Below are positions 14,850 through 23,641 of a stretch of 35,624 nt of DNA, one piece after another; within the stretch, counting starts at the first letter, position 1, and the number at the start of each line of letters is the position of its first letter. The notes below the pieces were generated by a model. The model did not search any database. It was not told the origin of the DNA and saw nothing but the letters and a program-made list of their open reading frames with translations. The stretch comes from a virus. The stretch covers positions 1 to 35,624 of IMG/VR virus record IMGVR_UViG_3300030047_000065. One strand, given 5' to 3'. Position numbers and translations under genes: made by a program.

Positions 14850-14861
14850 ACAAATATATAG
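14850..14861 (-). promoter_or_regulatory. Late promoter motif, tail-fibre gene
   Basis: Minus strand CTATATA-TTTGT-ATG. The upstream ATGTG and the 12-base core are identical to those before the spike gene at 17491. The expected start of transcription is at or next to the ATG. Confidence 0.7.
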
Positions 14862-14872
14862 CACATGGATAG

Positions 14873-17491
14873 TTATGCAGTCTTTAGCACAGTCGCGCTA
14901 AATTCTATTGTGCAAGCTACACCACTAGGTGTGCTGACTTGAGCATCTGCAAATATATCACCCCAGCGCAAACCTGAACTCCATATTGCTGGTGTTGATG
15001 CTGTAGGTCCATATAGGCTTTGTACTAGACCCCTGGGGTTAGATACAGATGTGTGTTTTGCACCTAGCAAGGCAAAGTTAGCGTGATCACCAAAAATACC
15101 ACTAAGCCCATATGGTATATTACATTCTAGGTGTGTATATGGAATCGCATCACTCTGTATTGCATTAACTGCTAACAATGTGCTACCAATTAATATGACA
15201 TTAGAATTAATCCAATACTTCAGCGCATCCGAAATAGGATTAACATTTATACTGCAGGTGTAAGTATCATCAGCAGTTAATGGTACTGTTGTAGAACCAC
15301 TTACAGTTCTAGCCCAGCTTAACGATATTTGTAATACAGCTACTGATTTGCTTAGGGCTATTAGTCTAATACTATCTGTTCTTGCAGGAACATTAGTAGT
15401 CATATTAGTGCAATCAATAGTAAAATCGGTCCCACTAACCAAAATATTGGAACTCTTACCTGGTATGATATAGCCAGACGCGTCTGTAGCTAAGAAATCA
15501 GCACTGAGTATTTGTGGCAGGCATGGGCTATACAGAAAAGGGTTGGCGTAAGCCCCATTCTCAGATCTGTCATAAAGATTGAAACCAATAATGTTGGACG
15601 CAGTTGCGTTCATCTTAGAACTAATTGTTGCCGAGTGTCCTGTCAATAAAGCAGGTGATGTCCAGTACACACTATTTGCATCGGCATACTTATAGTACTT
15701 TAGAGTAAGACCTGTAGATTGTGAGTATGAGTATAGTGGATAATAGTTAGCTATACTCTGAGTTATGGATGGTGTGTAATTAAGGATAGGACCAGCACTA
15801 ACAGGACTATCCGATGTTGCTGTTATTGTGTAGTTTGTTGATAGATTTCTGAATCCAAAGGTGTCTCCAGCCTTAACTGCTGGGAACGACACGCCTGATG
15901 TATTTGTACTTAAATTTAATGTATTGAAAGTTCCAGGAACAACATTAAAATTAGCTGTATAGAATGTTATAGCGCCTGCTGCGACATAACTACCATCAGA
16001 ATCTGCGGTGGCTGTTATTGTAGTTACTAGGGTTGAACCATTGTATATCTGGAACATATCTCCTGTTTTTACAGCGCCAAAGCTATGGTCAACATAAAGC
16101 TTATTATCAGTATACTCAGCATTAATGGTTCTAGTTGACCCTAGGCCATTATAGTTATTCTGTATGGTTGTATATTCTATATCCAGTGTTCCTGTTACAT
16201 TCAAGGCAACATATAAATTTAAGGTGCCTTTACCGTGGATAGATAGATTGGTAAATGTTCCCAAACTAGTCATAACAGGATATGTTTTTCCATCAGGTAT
16301 TTCTAACTTACCGGACAGAGATGCCATTTTAACTTCAAAAACCCAATCTGTAGTCTGTGTACCAAACCAATCAGGCATCATATAATTATCACCAAAGTCA
16401 AAAGCATAATTGGCTACATTAGTGCGATCAAGATTGAATATCTGATATGGAACTTCAGGCAGCGCTATGTTAGGAATACTTATGGTCATTGTACCACTAA
16501 TAATGCCAGTACATACAATAATGGAATTATTTATAAACATTAGTGGATGCGTTGTTGATATATTCTGTGATGCAATATTGATGGTTCTATCAAGTATAAG
16601 TGTCTGATCGCTAGATGTTACAGATCCTAAAAACTTACTTAAGATGTCATCATCTGATATATCGGAAAAGTATGTGAACTTTATTTCGTCAGCAGCAGAC
16701 GCATCAATCTGAGCTGTTACGTTTTGTCCAAATATATTTGTACTATCAGGTAGAATCTTACTGCCAGCAGCAAAGGTAACTCTAATGCTATTACCAGAAA
16801 CAAAGCTGCCCCCACCACAGATTGTAACTCCTGTAGGTATGGTAAGATTTGACGTTATATATATCTTACCCATTAAACGTAGGGGCAAATTGTGCCTAGC
16901 AGACGAGCGCAATGCCACAACCATAGGCCCACTCTGGCTCACTAATGCATCATATACTACACCAAACCACCGAGGATTCATATAGCCATCGGTAATTCTA
17001 CGCCATACCATAGACCCAGACGTATTAGTTAGAATAACACCATCATCATCAATTTCAGTAGATCCAGGCACAAGTTCAAACAAGCCCTCACCGCCATCAC
17101 CTGCGGTTTCTCGTCCAGTACAGTAAGCTACAGTAACATTTCCTGCCAATGCTCTGATATCATTGTAAGTTCCAACAAATGTATATCCTACACTAGAACT
17201 AGGGTCTTCACCACCACCAGAACCTAAACCGTCAACAGGAGGAACTATCTGACCTCCGCGATAGTCAGATACACGTATACGATAAAGACCTAAACCGTAG
17301 ATTGCGCCAGGCCAGCCAGACGCGTCACAGATAACGGGATTAGTGCGGGGTATGGTGCATGCAAGATCACTGTAAACTGCCTTCCCGATATCATTTCCAG
17401 ATTCGGAGAAGAACAACTGAGCACCCGATGCTAGCTTACCATCATTTGTGCATTCACGTAGGATAACTGGAGTTAATAGAGTACCGGCCAT
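14873..17491 (-). CDS. Tailspike-like receptor-binding protein
   Basis: An 872-residue protein. The anchor module at residues 1-95 (FFSESGNDIGKAVYSDLACT, NPVICDASGWPGAIYGLGLY, DYRGG) is the typical phage fibre head-binding type and is related to the neighbouring fibre. The body from about residue 110 (FVGTYNDIRALAGNVTVAY) continues into long stretches with regular hydrophobic and Asn/Ser/Thr spacing, such as ITSNLTIPTGVTICGGGSF, characteristic of right-handed beta-helix spikes (pectate-lyase-like). These often bind or cleave surface polysaccharide. It holds the gp9 tailspike position of P22, next to the immI-like slot. The start ATG 17491 is chosen over the MLYIC extension because the promoter lies there. 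Enzyme activity not shown. Confidence 0.75.
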   Translation of the reverse strand: MAGTLLTPVILRECTNDGKLASGAQLFFSESGNDIGKAVYSDLACTIPRTNPVICDASGWPGAIYGLGLYRIRVSDYRGGQIVPPVDGLGSGGGEDPSSSVGYTFVGTYNDIRALAGNVTVAYCTGRETAGDGGEGLFELVPGSTEIDDDGVILTNTSGSMVWRRITDGYMNPRWFGVVYDALVSQSGPMVVALRSSARHNLPLRLMGKIYITSNLTIPTGVTICGGGSFVSGNSIRVTFAAGSKILPDSTNIFGQNVTAQIDASAADEIKFTYFSDISDDDILSKFLGSVTSSDQTLILDRTINIASQNISTTHPLMFINNSIIVCTGIISGTMTISIPNIALPEVPYQIFNLDRTNVANYAFDFGDNYMMPDWFGTQTTDWVFEVKMASLSGKLEIPDGKTYPVMTSLGTFTNLSIHGKGTLNLYVALNVTGTLDIEYTTIQNNYNGLGSTRTINAEYTDNKLYVDHSFGAVKTGDMFQIYNGSTLVTTITATADSDGSYVAAGAITFYTANFNVVPGTFNTLNLSTNTSGVSFPAVKAGDTFGFRNLSTNYTITATSDSPVSAGPILNYTPSITQSIANYYPLYSYSQSTGLTLKYYKYADANSVYWTSPALLTGHSATISSKMNATASNIIGFNLYDRSENGAYANPFLYSPCLPQILSADFLATDASGYIIPGKSSNILVSGTDFTIDCTNMTTNVPARTDSIRLIALSKSVAVLQISLSWARTVSGSTTVPLTADDTYTCSINVNPISDALKYWINSNVILIGSTLLAVNAIQSDAIPYTHLECNIPYGLSGIFGDHANFALLGAKHTSVSNPRGLVQSLYGPTASTPAIWSSGLRWGDIFADAQVSTPSGVACTIEFSATVLKTA

Positions 17492-17503
17492 ACAAATATA
17501 TAG
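17492..17503 (-). promoter_or_regulatory. Late promoter motif, tailspike gene
   Basis: Minus strand CTATATA-TTTGT-ATG preceded by ACATGTG. Same core as 14850-14861. It lies back to back with the plus-strand promoter at 17520. Confidence 0.7.
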
Positions 17504-17519
17504 CACATGTAAAAACCTG

Positions 17520-17548
17520 TTGACATGGGCGCATTTTTGTGTTAACTT
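17520..17548 (+). promoter_or_regulatory. sigma70-like promoter of the plus-strand membrane-protein gene
   Basis: TTGACA (17520-17525), a 17-bp spacer and TAACTT (17543-17548). The -35 box matches the consensus exactly. It faces away from the tailspike promoter. It would allow host RNA polymerase to express the gene at 17582 independently of the late operon. Confidence 0.7.
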
Positions 17549-17581
17549 CTATCCATAGCCAATAACACGAAAGGATTGAGG

Positions 17582-17749
17582 ATGTCTATCATAGCAGCAC
17601 TTATAGTTCTTATAGTAATTATTTGTGGTATATTTCCACTACTCGGCGTAACGGGTTATATTTGTTTTTTTATGTGTGGTGGTTTGATATACAATGTGTG
17701 CATAAAAGCGTATAAACTTTACCACAAGTTTGTTCCCGGCAAAAAATAA
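17582..17749 (+). CDS. Small membrane protein in the immI-like position; superinfection-exclusion candidate
   Basis: A 55-residue protein encoded opposite to all surrounding genes, too short for usual ORF cut-offs. MSIIAALIVLIVIICGIF, PLLGVTGYICFFMCGGLIY gives one long or two close transmembrane segments, with a basic C-terminal tail (KAYKLYHKFVPGKK) probably in the cytoplasm. AAAGGA lies about 8 bases before the ATG, and a consensus-like sigma70 promoter lies at 17520. It ends exactly one base before the convergent ejection-protein gene. In P22 the immI genes, including the membrane exclusion protein SieA, lie between gp16 and the gp9 tailspike, the same slot. A role in blocking superinfecting DNA entry is inferred from position, promoter and topology; no sequence similarity to SieA is claimed. 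Confidence 0.7.
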   Translation: MSIIAALIVLIVIICGIFPLLGVTGYICFFMCGGLIYNVCIKAYKLYHKFVPGKK

Positions 17750-19033
17750 TCACCTTGCTGCTTGGTTTTGCTTCCTAATTAGTGCAGGTGCTGATCCTAT
17801 CAAGTCACCAACACCAAAACCACCCAAACCAGAAATGAGTGATAGTGGCTTGCTACCATAATCAACACTTGATTTTATTACGGATGGAATTGCAAAATTA
17901 TTGGTTAAAGAACTTACTAGAGGACCCGCAATTCTTGGGTGTAGTTCGCCCATAATCTGGGCTGTCTTTTGAACTTTATTAGGTAGCCCACTAAGAAAGT
18001 TCATACCTTTAGGAGAATCCGGTAACTCTATACCCTTATTGATGCCCTTATAAAAATCAACGGCCTCTTTATCCGATGGCATGGCCGTTAAGCCAAAACC
18101 TTTATAAGATTCTGGATTAGAACGAACCATATACGACTTTATTGCATCTAGTTTTGTTCGTTGGGCATTAGAAAGAGCATCTGCTAGAGCTTCGTCTGTA
18201 TTGCTCAAAGTCCAATCATCTCTGGATGCTGTTGGTGCGCTATAAACGGGAACAGTGTTGTCTTTGACAGCATTAGATATTCCTGGATTGAATTCCTGGT
18301 TAATATCACTTAAAGCACTTCTGTTTTTTGCATATTGCGCTTGTGCTGCGTTTTCAGCTTCTTTGTATGCTGCTTTTCTGGCACCAGGACCACCAAAAAA
18401 AGATCCCAAATCACGCATTAAAGCAGATGTTAGGCCCGAACCTAGACCAGCACCAAGAGCTGACCCACCAACAGACAAGGCATTCTCAGATATCGGTTCT
18501 GTTTTCCACTCATTGGGCTCATCTGTCAGAGGATTGGCTTTGTTTATAGCTTCACCGGCACCAAAAGCTGCTGCGTTTATCAAGCCAGCAGTTAATGGGG
18601 ATGCTTCTGGAAATAGAGCTGTAGCGCCAATGGCTGCAACAGTGCCTGGATTTTTCTTTGCTAAGTCTACTACAGGACCGGCATAATCTCTATCTAAACG
18701 ATTGAGATAGTCCTTTGTTGGCTGTACAAAAGTTTCATTTATAGCTGTAGGTACACTTGTTTCTAGTGTTGTTTGACCATTATCGGTTCCTGACGTTGGA
18801 AGTGTATCATTAGACTGCAATCCAGAATTGCTGGATCTTACCTGCCCCTGATGCTGATTCCCATAAGTATTATAAAATGTTGACGAATCAGATACAGATG
18901 CCCCACCAGAAGCTAATGCTTTGCGAACCTTCTCGGAGAAGTTGGGATCCTGCATCTTTTGGGCAAAAGTAGATCTATCTACTGTAGCGCCTAAAGACTC
19001 TAATCCATTAGCTATATCATCTACTGTAGCCAT
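17750..19033 (-). CDS. DNA-ejection protein (P22 gp16-position)
   Basis: A 427-residue protein. The N-terminal ~60 residues (ANGLESLGATVDRSTFAQKM, then FSEKVRKALASG) are a helical module. Hydrophobic Gly/Ala-rich segments follow (VAAIGATALFPEASPL; GLINAAAFGAGEAI; LSVGGSALGAGLGSGLTSAL), as in phage proteins that insert into membranes during genome delivery. It is the third of three consecutive large proteins in the gp7-gp20-gp16 positions of P22. It starts in a TAATG overlap with the preceding gene. Assignment rests on gene order plus composition; no enzyme motif was recognised. Confidence 0.6.
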   Translation of the reverse strand: MATVDDIANGLESLGATVDRSTFAQKMQDPNFSEKVRKALASGGASVSDSSTFYNTYGNQHQGQVRSSNSGLQSNDTLPTSGTDNGQTTLETSVPTAINETFVQPTKDYLNRLDRDYAGPVVDLAKKNPGTVAAIGATALFPEASPLTAGLINAAAFGAGEAINKANPLTDEPNEWKTEPISENALSVGGSALGAGLGSGLTSALMRDLGSFFGGPGARKAAYKEAENAAQAQYAKNRSALSDINQEFNPGISNAVKDNTVPVYSAPTASRDDWTLSNTDEALADALSNAQRTKLDAIKSYMVRSNPESYKGFGLTAMPSDKEAVDFYKGINKGIELPDSPKGMNFLSGLPNKVQKTAQIMGELHPRIAGPLVSSLTNNFAIPSVIKSSVDYGSKPLSLISGLGGFGVGDLIGSAPALIRKQNQAAR

Positions 19034-20802
19034 TAGAATGATGATCCTGATAATGGTCCTGCAGTCTTTTTAGGTGTAAAAGCACCAGGACCTGTCTTCT
19101 TACCTGCCGCAGGTCCTCCGCCTACACCACCTTTATATTCAGGAAAAAACTCATCAAATTTGTCGCCTTTGCCATAGGCAGACCATTTGTTTCTGATAAA
19201 GTCACTAGTACCTTTTACAAGATATTTAGCGCCATCAATGCTATTTATACCTAATGCTGATTGGTATGCTTGCACCATGCCGGTAGCAGCAGCATTAGCA
19301 GCAGCACCACTAAGTCCGTTTTGTACTAATCCATTTGCTGCACTTTTTACAACGTCGCCTATGTTTGCACCATTCTGTACCTGCTGACCAACAGCGTCAA
19401 CCATACCCTCGCCAACAGGCAAGTTCATACCTTTAATTATTGACTTGCCAAGCATCAACTTAAACGCGCCCCACTCCGCAGAATTAGGCGATGGTGGATT
19501 TTGCATTAAGCTTATGATTTCTTTATCAGCGGCAGAAGCATCAGTTAAATTCTGTTTCTCTGCTGGCGATGGGAGGTAGCCACTAATAGCCGGATGTGAT
19601 ACCTGACTGAATTCCTTCTCTTGGTTGGCTTTAGCCATAGAATACTGATCTCTACCAAGAACTTCAGATAATGCTGTAGTATTACCATCAGCTAAAGCTT
19701 TAGCAGCAGCAGTTTTAGCGGCCATAACCTTAGCCCCATATGCTTGCACTTCTTGTGTATATCCAAGAACATCAAGCCTACCGTCTTTCATTTGGGGGGT
19801 AGGTACAGGAACTCCATGAGCTGCTTGTTCAAGTATCGCATCAACACCTTGTTGATTTTGTGACTTACCCATCTTAGCTAAAGTAGCATCAACACCCTGC
19901 TTCAGATTTAGATTTCCTGTTTTTACTACATTATCATAATTAAATATATTTGCATTATCGCCACTAGTTGTTGTTGTACTGCCGTTCGGTAGTGTTGGCG
20001 TTCCTGATCCAGAATCAGCAAGACGCTCTAAAATGCTACGCCTATCTGGTGTAGAAGTATATGACATACTATTGTCTTGAGGCGCAGGAGCAGTAAAGGT
20101 ACCACCACTATTGGCTTCTGGATTAGACGCATGTACAACAACCTGATTAGATGCTGTATTATCATCACTAGAAGTCATAGCTTTAGCTCCTGTTACAGGC
20201 TTAGGGCTAAATGCAGCAGCACCGGTATGTTGTTCTTGCACCTGATTTTGCTGAGATTGTGTAGGAGTAAAAGCTGCGGCACCATTAGCTCGTGCTGCAG
20301 CTCTAGCCCTAACTTCATCTGATGTGTCAGGAGAAGCATCTAAATTTAATGTGCTATTACCTTGAGGGGCTCCGGCACCTTGTTCATTATTATATTGAAT
20401 AGACTGACCAGCAGGTATCTGTTCACCATCAATAGAATTCATTCCACCAGCCCCAGGCTGTCCTGGTAGCTTACTTTGATCTCTAAGAGCATCAGGATTA
20501 AGGCTAAGTGTCTTCAACAGCATATTTGTTGTGCTCTGATTAGTAGCAGTATTATATGTGTCGTTCTGATTTGCTAGCCATGCCTTTACCGCATCCGGGC
20601 CAACACCATGAGACGATGCTGCATGTATAAAGCCAAACTGGTCCAGAGAACCATCATCATTTGTATGGGCAGACTGCAAATTTCTCAGTAATTGCTTATT
20701 TGCCCAGTCAATCTCATCGCGTGAACCCTGCTGAGCTGTGTTTAATGCTTGTGCGGATTGAAGAGGGTTCATACCGCCGGTAACATCTGCGAAAGCAGTC
20801 AT
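19033..20802 (-). CDS. DNA-ejection protein (P22 gp20-position)
   Basis: A 589-residue protein rich in Ala, Gly, Asn, Gln and Ser with low-complexity stretches. A short motif recurs: GAAAFTPTQ, GAAAFSPKP and near the C-terminus GPGAFTPKK, a possible linear binding motif for another virion protein. The N-terminus is helical (GSRDEIDWANKQLLRNLQSA). A central region with QGVDATLAKMGKSQNQQGVD and QQGVDAILEQAAHGV contains an internal repeat of QGVDA-[TI]-L. A lytic transglycosylase motif was not found. Position between gp7- and gp16-like genes supports a role in DNA ejection. Tightly packed with both neighbours. Confidence 0.6.
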   Translation of the reverse strand: MTAFADVTGGMNPLQSAQALNTAQQGSRDEIDWANKQLLRNLQSAHTNDDGSLDQFGFIHAASSHGVGPDAVKAWLANQNDTYNTATNQSTTNMLLKTLSLNPDALRDQSKLPGQPGAGGMNSIDGEQIPAGQSIQYNNEQGAGAPQGNSTLNLDASPDTSDEVRARAAARANGAAAFTPTQSQQNQVQEQHTGAAAFSPKPVTGAKAMTSSDDNTASNQVVVHASNPEANSGGTFTAPAPQDNSMSYTSTPDRRSILERLADSGSGTPTLPNGSTTTTSGDNANIFNYDNVVKTGNLNLKQGVDATLAKMGKSQNQQGVDAILEQAAHGVPVPTPQMKDGRLDVLGYTQEVQAYGAKVMAAKTAAAKALADGNTTALSEVLGRDQYSMAKANQEKEFSQVSHPAISGYLPSPAEKQNLTDASAADKEIISLMQNPPSPNSAEWGAFKLMLGKSIIKGMNLPVGEGMVDAVGQQVQNGANIGDVVKSAANGLVQNGLSGAAANAAATGMVQAYQSALGINSIDGAKYLVKGTSDFIRNKWSAYGKGDKFDEFFPEYKGGVGGGPAAGKKTGPGAFTPKKTAGPLSGSSF

Positions 20803-20805
20803 CTA

Positions 20806-21591
20806 TTAACCCCCCATCCCATACAGGCTATCTAATGCAGAACCTGCTGAGGATTGACTATTTGCAATGTTGCCAAATGTGTTGTTGATACCCGAGTTGA
20901 AGTTCTTGGCCTTGGAAGCATTAGTATTCCACGCCGTCTCAGCTTGTCCCTGATAATCTGTGTTGATACCAGAGTTGTAACCTTGCTGAAGTTGCTGGTT
21001 AGAATTAGTTGCAGACAAGCCCATATTAGCCAGATTACCGTAGTTTTGGATCTGCTGCTGCTGATAATTGTTGTTGTTAGAGTAATTCTGTTGTTGCTGA
21101 TTAAACGTCTGATTATTGCCTTGAAGCATCTGATTATAAGCATTGTTATAATTAGTCATGGCAAGATTGGCTGTGTTTGCGGATAGTGCCTTAGCTAAAC
21201 CACCACCAGTTCCACCGGAAGCGATAGCATTAGCTTCCATAGCTTTATTGCTTTGGTCTGTAGTATAAGCAGCCGACGGGTTAAGATAGTTATTAACAGC
21301 ATTGCTTGCAGAATTATCAGTAACAGTTGGTGTTGTCGCTTGCTGACGATTAACTATACCAGACGTGAACCCATTTAGCCCAGTTTCACCACCAGAAGTG
21401 TACGGCGAGTAAGCTGCGTTAGCTCCTTGCTGCCCCTGCTGAAGAGTGTTTATACCCTTGTTAGAAAGATTTTGATAATCTTTGTTTGCTGTATTTAGGG
21501 AGTCATTAGCTTGCTGCATGCCGATATAGTTACCGAGTGCAGAAGTTAGTGCTCCTGATGATTCTCCGAGTGATCCAAATAATCCAGCCAT
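20806..21591 (-). CDS. DNA-ejection protein (P22 gp7-like), Asn/Gln-rich
   Basis: A 261-residue protein. The N-terminus (MAGLFGSLGESSGALTSALG, then ANKDYQNLSNKGINTLQQG) and the ASGGTGGGLAKAL segment are typical of small phage ejection proteins of the gp7 type. The middle is strongly Asn/Gln-rich (NNQTFNQQQQNYSNNNN), a prion-like composition. It starts right after a late promoter motif (CTATATA at 21597-21603, five bases, ATG), so the ejection genes can be transcribed as their own unit. The preceding gene ends inside the promoter. Confidence 0.65.
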   Translation of the reverse strand: MAGLFGSLGESSGALTSALGNYIGMQQANDSLNTANKDYQNLSNKGINTLQQGQQGANAAYSPYTSGGETGLNGFTSGIVNRQQATTPTVTDNSASNAVNNYLNPSAAYTTDQSNKAMEANAIASGGTGGGLAKALSANTANLAMTNYNNAYNQMLQGNNQTFNQQQQNYSNNNNYQQQQIQNYGNLANMGLSATNSNQQLQQGYNSGINTDYQGQAETAWNTNASKAKNFNSGINNTFGNIANSQSSAGSALDSLYGMGG

Positions 21592-21603
21592 ATTATTATA
21601 TAG
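21592..21603 (-). promoter_or_regulatory. Late promoter motif, ejection-protein operon
   Basis: Minus strand CTATATA-ATAAT-ATG. It begins within the stop codon region of the 158-aa gene (TAACTATATA). It would drive the three ejection-protein genes. Confidence 0.65.
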
Positions 21604-22080
21604 TTAATTCTTGATTGTGTATGTCAGGTATACAACACGACGACCTAACGGTATAGTTACTTCTTTTGTTCCAGCAAGATACTCTGTGTTTTCATATATA
21701 AAAGGCAGAGCAGACTCAAAGGGCAGATCTAGACTAAATGCTGCTGGTGATGCAGATCCCAAATCATGCGATATGCAGCATAACGACCCATTTAACACAT
21801 GAGTAAGAGTCTTGCTCCAACTACTTCCATTGTATAGATAACTGTCTGTGCCAATTGTACAAGTATTACCAGCAACAGAACTCGGTGGATATGCTGTTAC
21901 AATGCCCAAATACTTTGATGTACCTGTAACAGGAGATTTGTTCTGTGGTGTACTAGATCTTGTAGCAATATCACCAAGATTCTTGAGATACTTTGTCCAA
22001 GGAAGAGACATCATACCACTGTCTAGTAATGGTGTGTTTACTGGGATGGGACTAGCAATTACTTTTTGATCAGTAGACAT
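21604..22080 (-). CDS. Small virion protein (P22 gp26/gp14 position)
   Basis: A 158-residue protein. The N-terminal half holds a motif common at the start of phage fibre or needle proteins (LLDSGMMSLPWTKYLKNLGD). The C-terminal half is beta-rich with paired aromatics (SYLYNGSSWSKTL; EYLAGTKEVTIPLGRRVVYL). It lies between gp10-like and gp7-like genes, where P22 encodes its tail needle gp26 and gp14. It is shorter than gp26 and shows no long coiled coil, so a needle identity is not supported; a tail-tip plug or small head-completion role is possible. Confidence 0.5.
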   Translation of the reverse strand: MSTDQKVIASPIPVNTPLLDSGMMSLPWTKYLKNLGDIATRSSTPQNKSPVTGTSKYLGIVTAYPPSSVAGNTCTIGTDSYLYNGSSWSKTLTHVLNGSLCCISHDLGSASPAAFSLDLPFESALPFIYENTEYLAGTKEVTIPLGRRVVYLTYTIKN

Positions 22081-22081
22081 G

Positions 22082-23638
22082 TTAGAACCTGCAGGGTAAA
22101 GACTCTACGATTATACCTATAAGAATAACTTGCACAGGAGCTGTTACGGATATTCGCCAAACTCTATTTCTTCCTATTCCAGATGTAAATACACGGCTAC
22201 GTTTGAAATATTCGCCCATTCGTCCCATAGGAGCATCTGTCTCACTTGACCAAGATTCTCCAGAATCATCAGACCAAGCAATCCAGCATTTAGGTTCCAT
22301 AGCATTATCGTATACTGTGTCTTTAGCTAAACCTACACCCTGTTGAAAAATTGGTTGAACGGCATTATAACGGACAAGAGTACCATTGTTAAAGCTGATG
22401 GGGCTTGTTTTGATACACTTTATGTAATTAGTCAACTCGTTGTCTGGATTGTCGTTAAGATAGTATGTTGGATCAAACTCAAACACTGTGCTGTGTGTGC
22501 TATGACCAACGATAAGCTTATCAAAATTATGCGTTGCATATAATGCTTTATGTGCTTCAACAAGTCCTGTTGCCTGATTAAGGTATGTTCTCTCATGCCA
22601 AGAATCTGTAACTGTGTCGTAAACAAAAGTACGTCCTCCCTTGGGAAATTGAAGAACATAAAATGTATGACCTGCTTGAGAATAAGCATAACCTATTGCA
22701 TCCGAGTATGTATCCATCTCTTCAATAATCTGCTCTAACCCACGCTTGCTTATACGCTGTGGTTGCATACCATTGTTAGTAAATACGCCAACAATACCAG
22801 TTCTGTCTGAACCTAACCAATATACATTGTTAGCAATGTTGACAATGGAACGTGGAGAACTACAGCCTATCTGCATTATGGCACCATCATATCGTGCATA
22901 TAGTTGTCCATTATAGTTACCTGTATCATAAGCTACTTCACAAGTATTCAACCCAAACAGCCACACATAGTTCTGAGCACAACATAAACCAACAATATTA
23001 TCTGCTTGAGCAAACTTACGACCTGACTGGATTGGATTCCAATAGCCATCAATTACTGCTGGATCATAATCTTTAGATGTATTATCGGCATTATAAGCAT
23101 AATAAGGGTTTGAGTAGTAGTATTCATTCGTATTTGGTACATTGATGATAAACCTTGTATCATTATAAGCTACATGTGTCGGTGCTAGAGTACCTTCAGC
23201 ATTTCCTGGAAAATACTCATCTCTAATCTGTGTGAATGTAATTGTAGTATAGTCAAATATATAACCAGCAGAACCGTCAACAAGCATCAACTGCTTGCCA
23301 TTCTCAGCCATCTGTACTTGCTCTGTAGATGTGATTAATGTACCAAGTTCTGTTTTAGAACCATTCATATCTATTTCATAGAACTTATTACCAAACACAC
23401 CATAAGTTGCTCCGGCTGCGGATGTGTATAGTCCACGACAAGCTCCTTTATTTATTGCATCTGTTGTTCCAAACTTACGCATGCCTGGTATCTTGAGCAA
23501 ATAATATTGAGCTTTAGAGTTCTCTGACTGTGCTACTTCAAGATATAAATTTTGACATACCTCAATACCAAGAGAGTAGAATGGTGAAGCATAAGGCTTT
23601 GATCCTAGCGGTATAGTAGTAGCTGTAATATTAGCCAT
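22082..23638 (-). CDS. P22 gp10-like head-completion / packaged DNA stabilization protein
   Basis: A 518-residue protein. It has repeated blade-like segments (GVFGNKFYEIDMNGSKTEL; QNYVWLFGLNTCEVAYDTG; NNVYWLGSDRTGIVGVF) and ends with GRNRVWRISVTAPVQVILIG. The pattern of a modest N-terminal part, repeated beta strands and this closing strand resembles the P22 gp10 family, whose ring joins the tail accessory ring to the needle. Gene order supports it: gp4-like gene immediately upstream, small tail protein downstream. It starts four bases after the gp4-like stop. A role in sealing DNA in the head is expected. Confidence 0.75.
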   Translation of the reverse strand: MANITATTIPLGSKPYASPFYSLGIEVCQNLYLEVAQSENSKAQYYLLKIPGMRKFGTTDAINKGACRGLYTSAAGATYGVFGNKFYEIDMNGSKTELGTLITSTEQVQMAENGKQLMLVDGSAGYIFDYTTITFTQIRDEYFPGNAEGTLAPTHVAYNDTRFIINVPNTNEYYYSNPYYAYNADNTSKDYDPAVIDGYWNPIQSGRKFAQADNIVGLCCAQNYVWLFGLNTCEVAYDTGNYNGQLYARYDGAIMQIGCSSPRSIVNIANNVYWLGSDRTGIVGVFTNNGMQPQRISKRGLEQIIEEMDTYSDAIGYAYSQAGHTFYVLQFPKGGRTFVYDTVTDSWHERTYLNQATGLVEAHKALYATHNFDKLIVGHSTHSTVFEFDPTYYLNDNPDNELTNYIKCIKTSPISFNNGTLVRYNAVQPIFQQGVGLAKDTVYDNAMEPKCWIAWSDDSGESWSSETDAPMGRMGEYFKRSRVFTSGIGRNRVWRISVTAPVQVILIGIIVESLPCRF

Positions 23639-23641
23639 CGA

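Noticed and set aside
14850-14864. N-terminal MLYIC extension of the fibre (and the same at 17492-17506 for the spike)
   Set aside because: The extension translates the promoter sequence itself; the second ATG gives the conserved anchor start.
21604-22080. P22 gp26-type tail needle
   Set aside because: Position fits, but the protein is short and has no long coiled coil; kept as an unspecified small virion protein.
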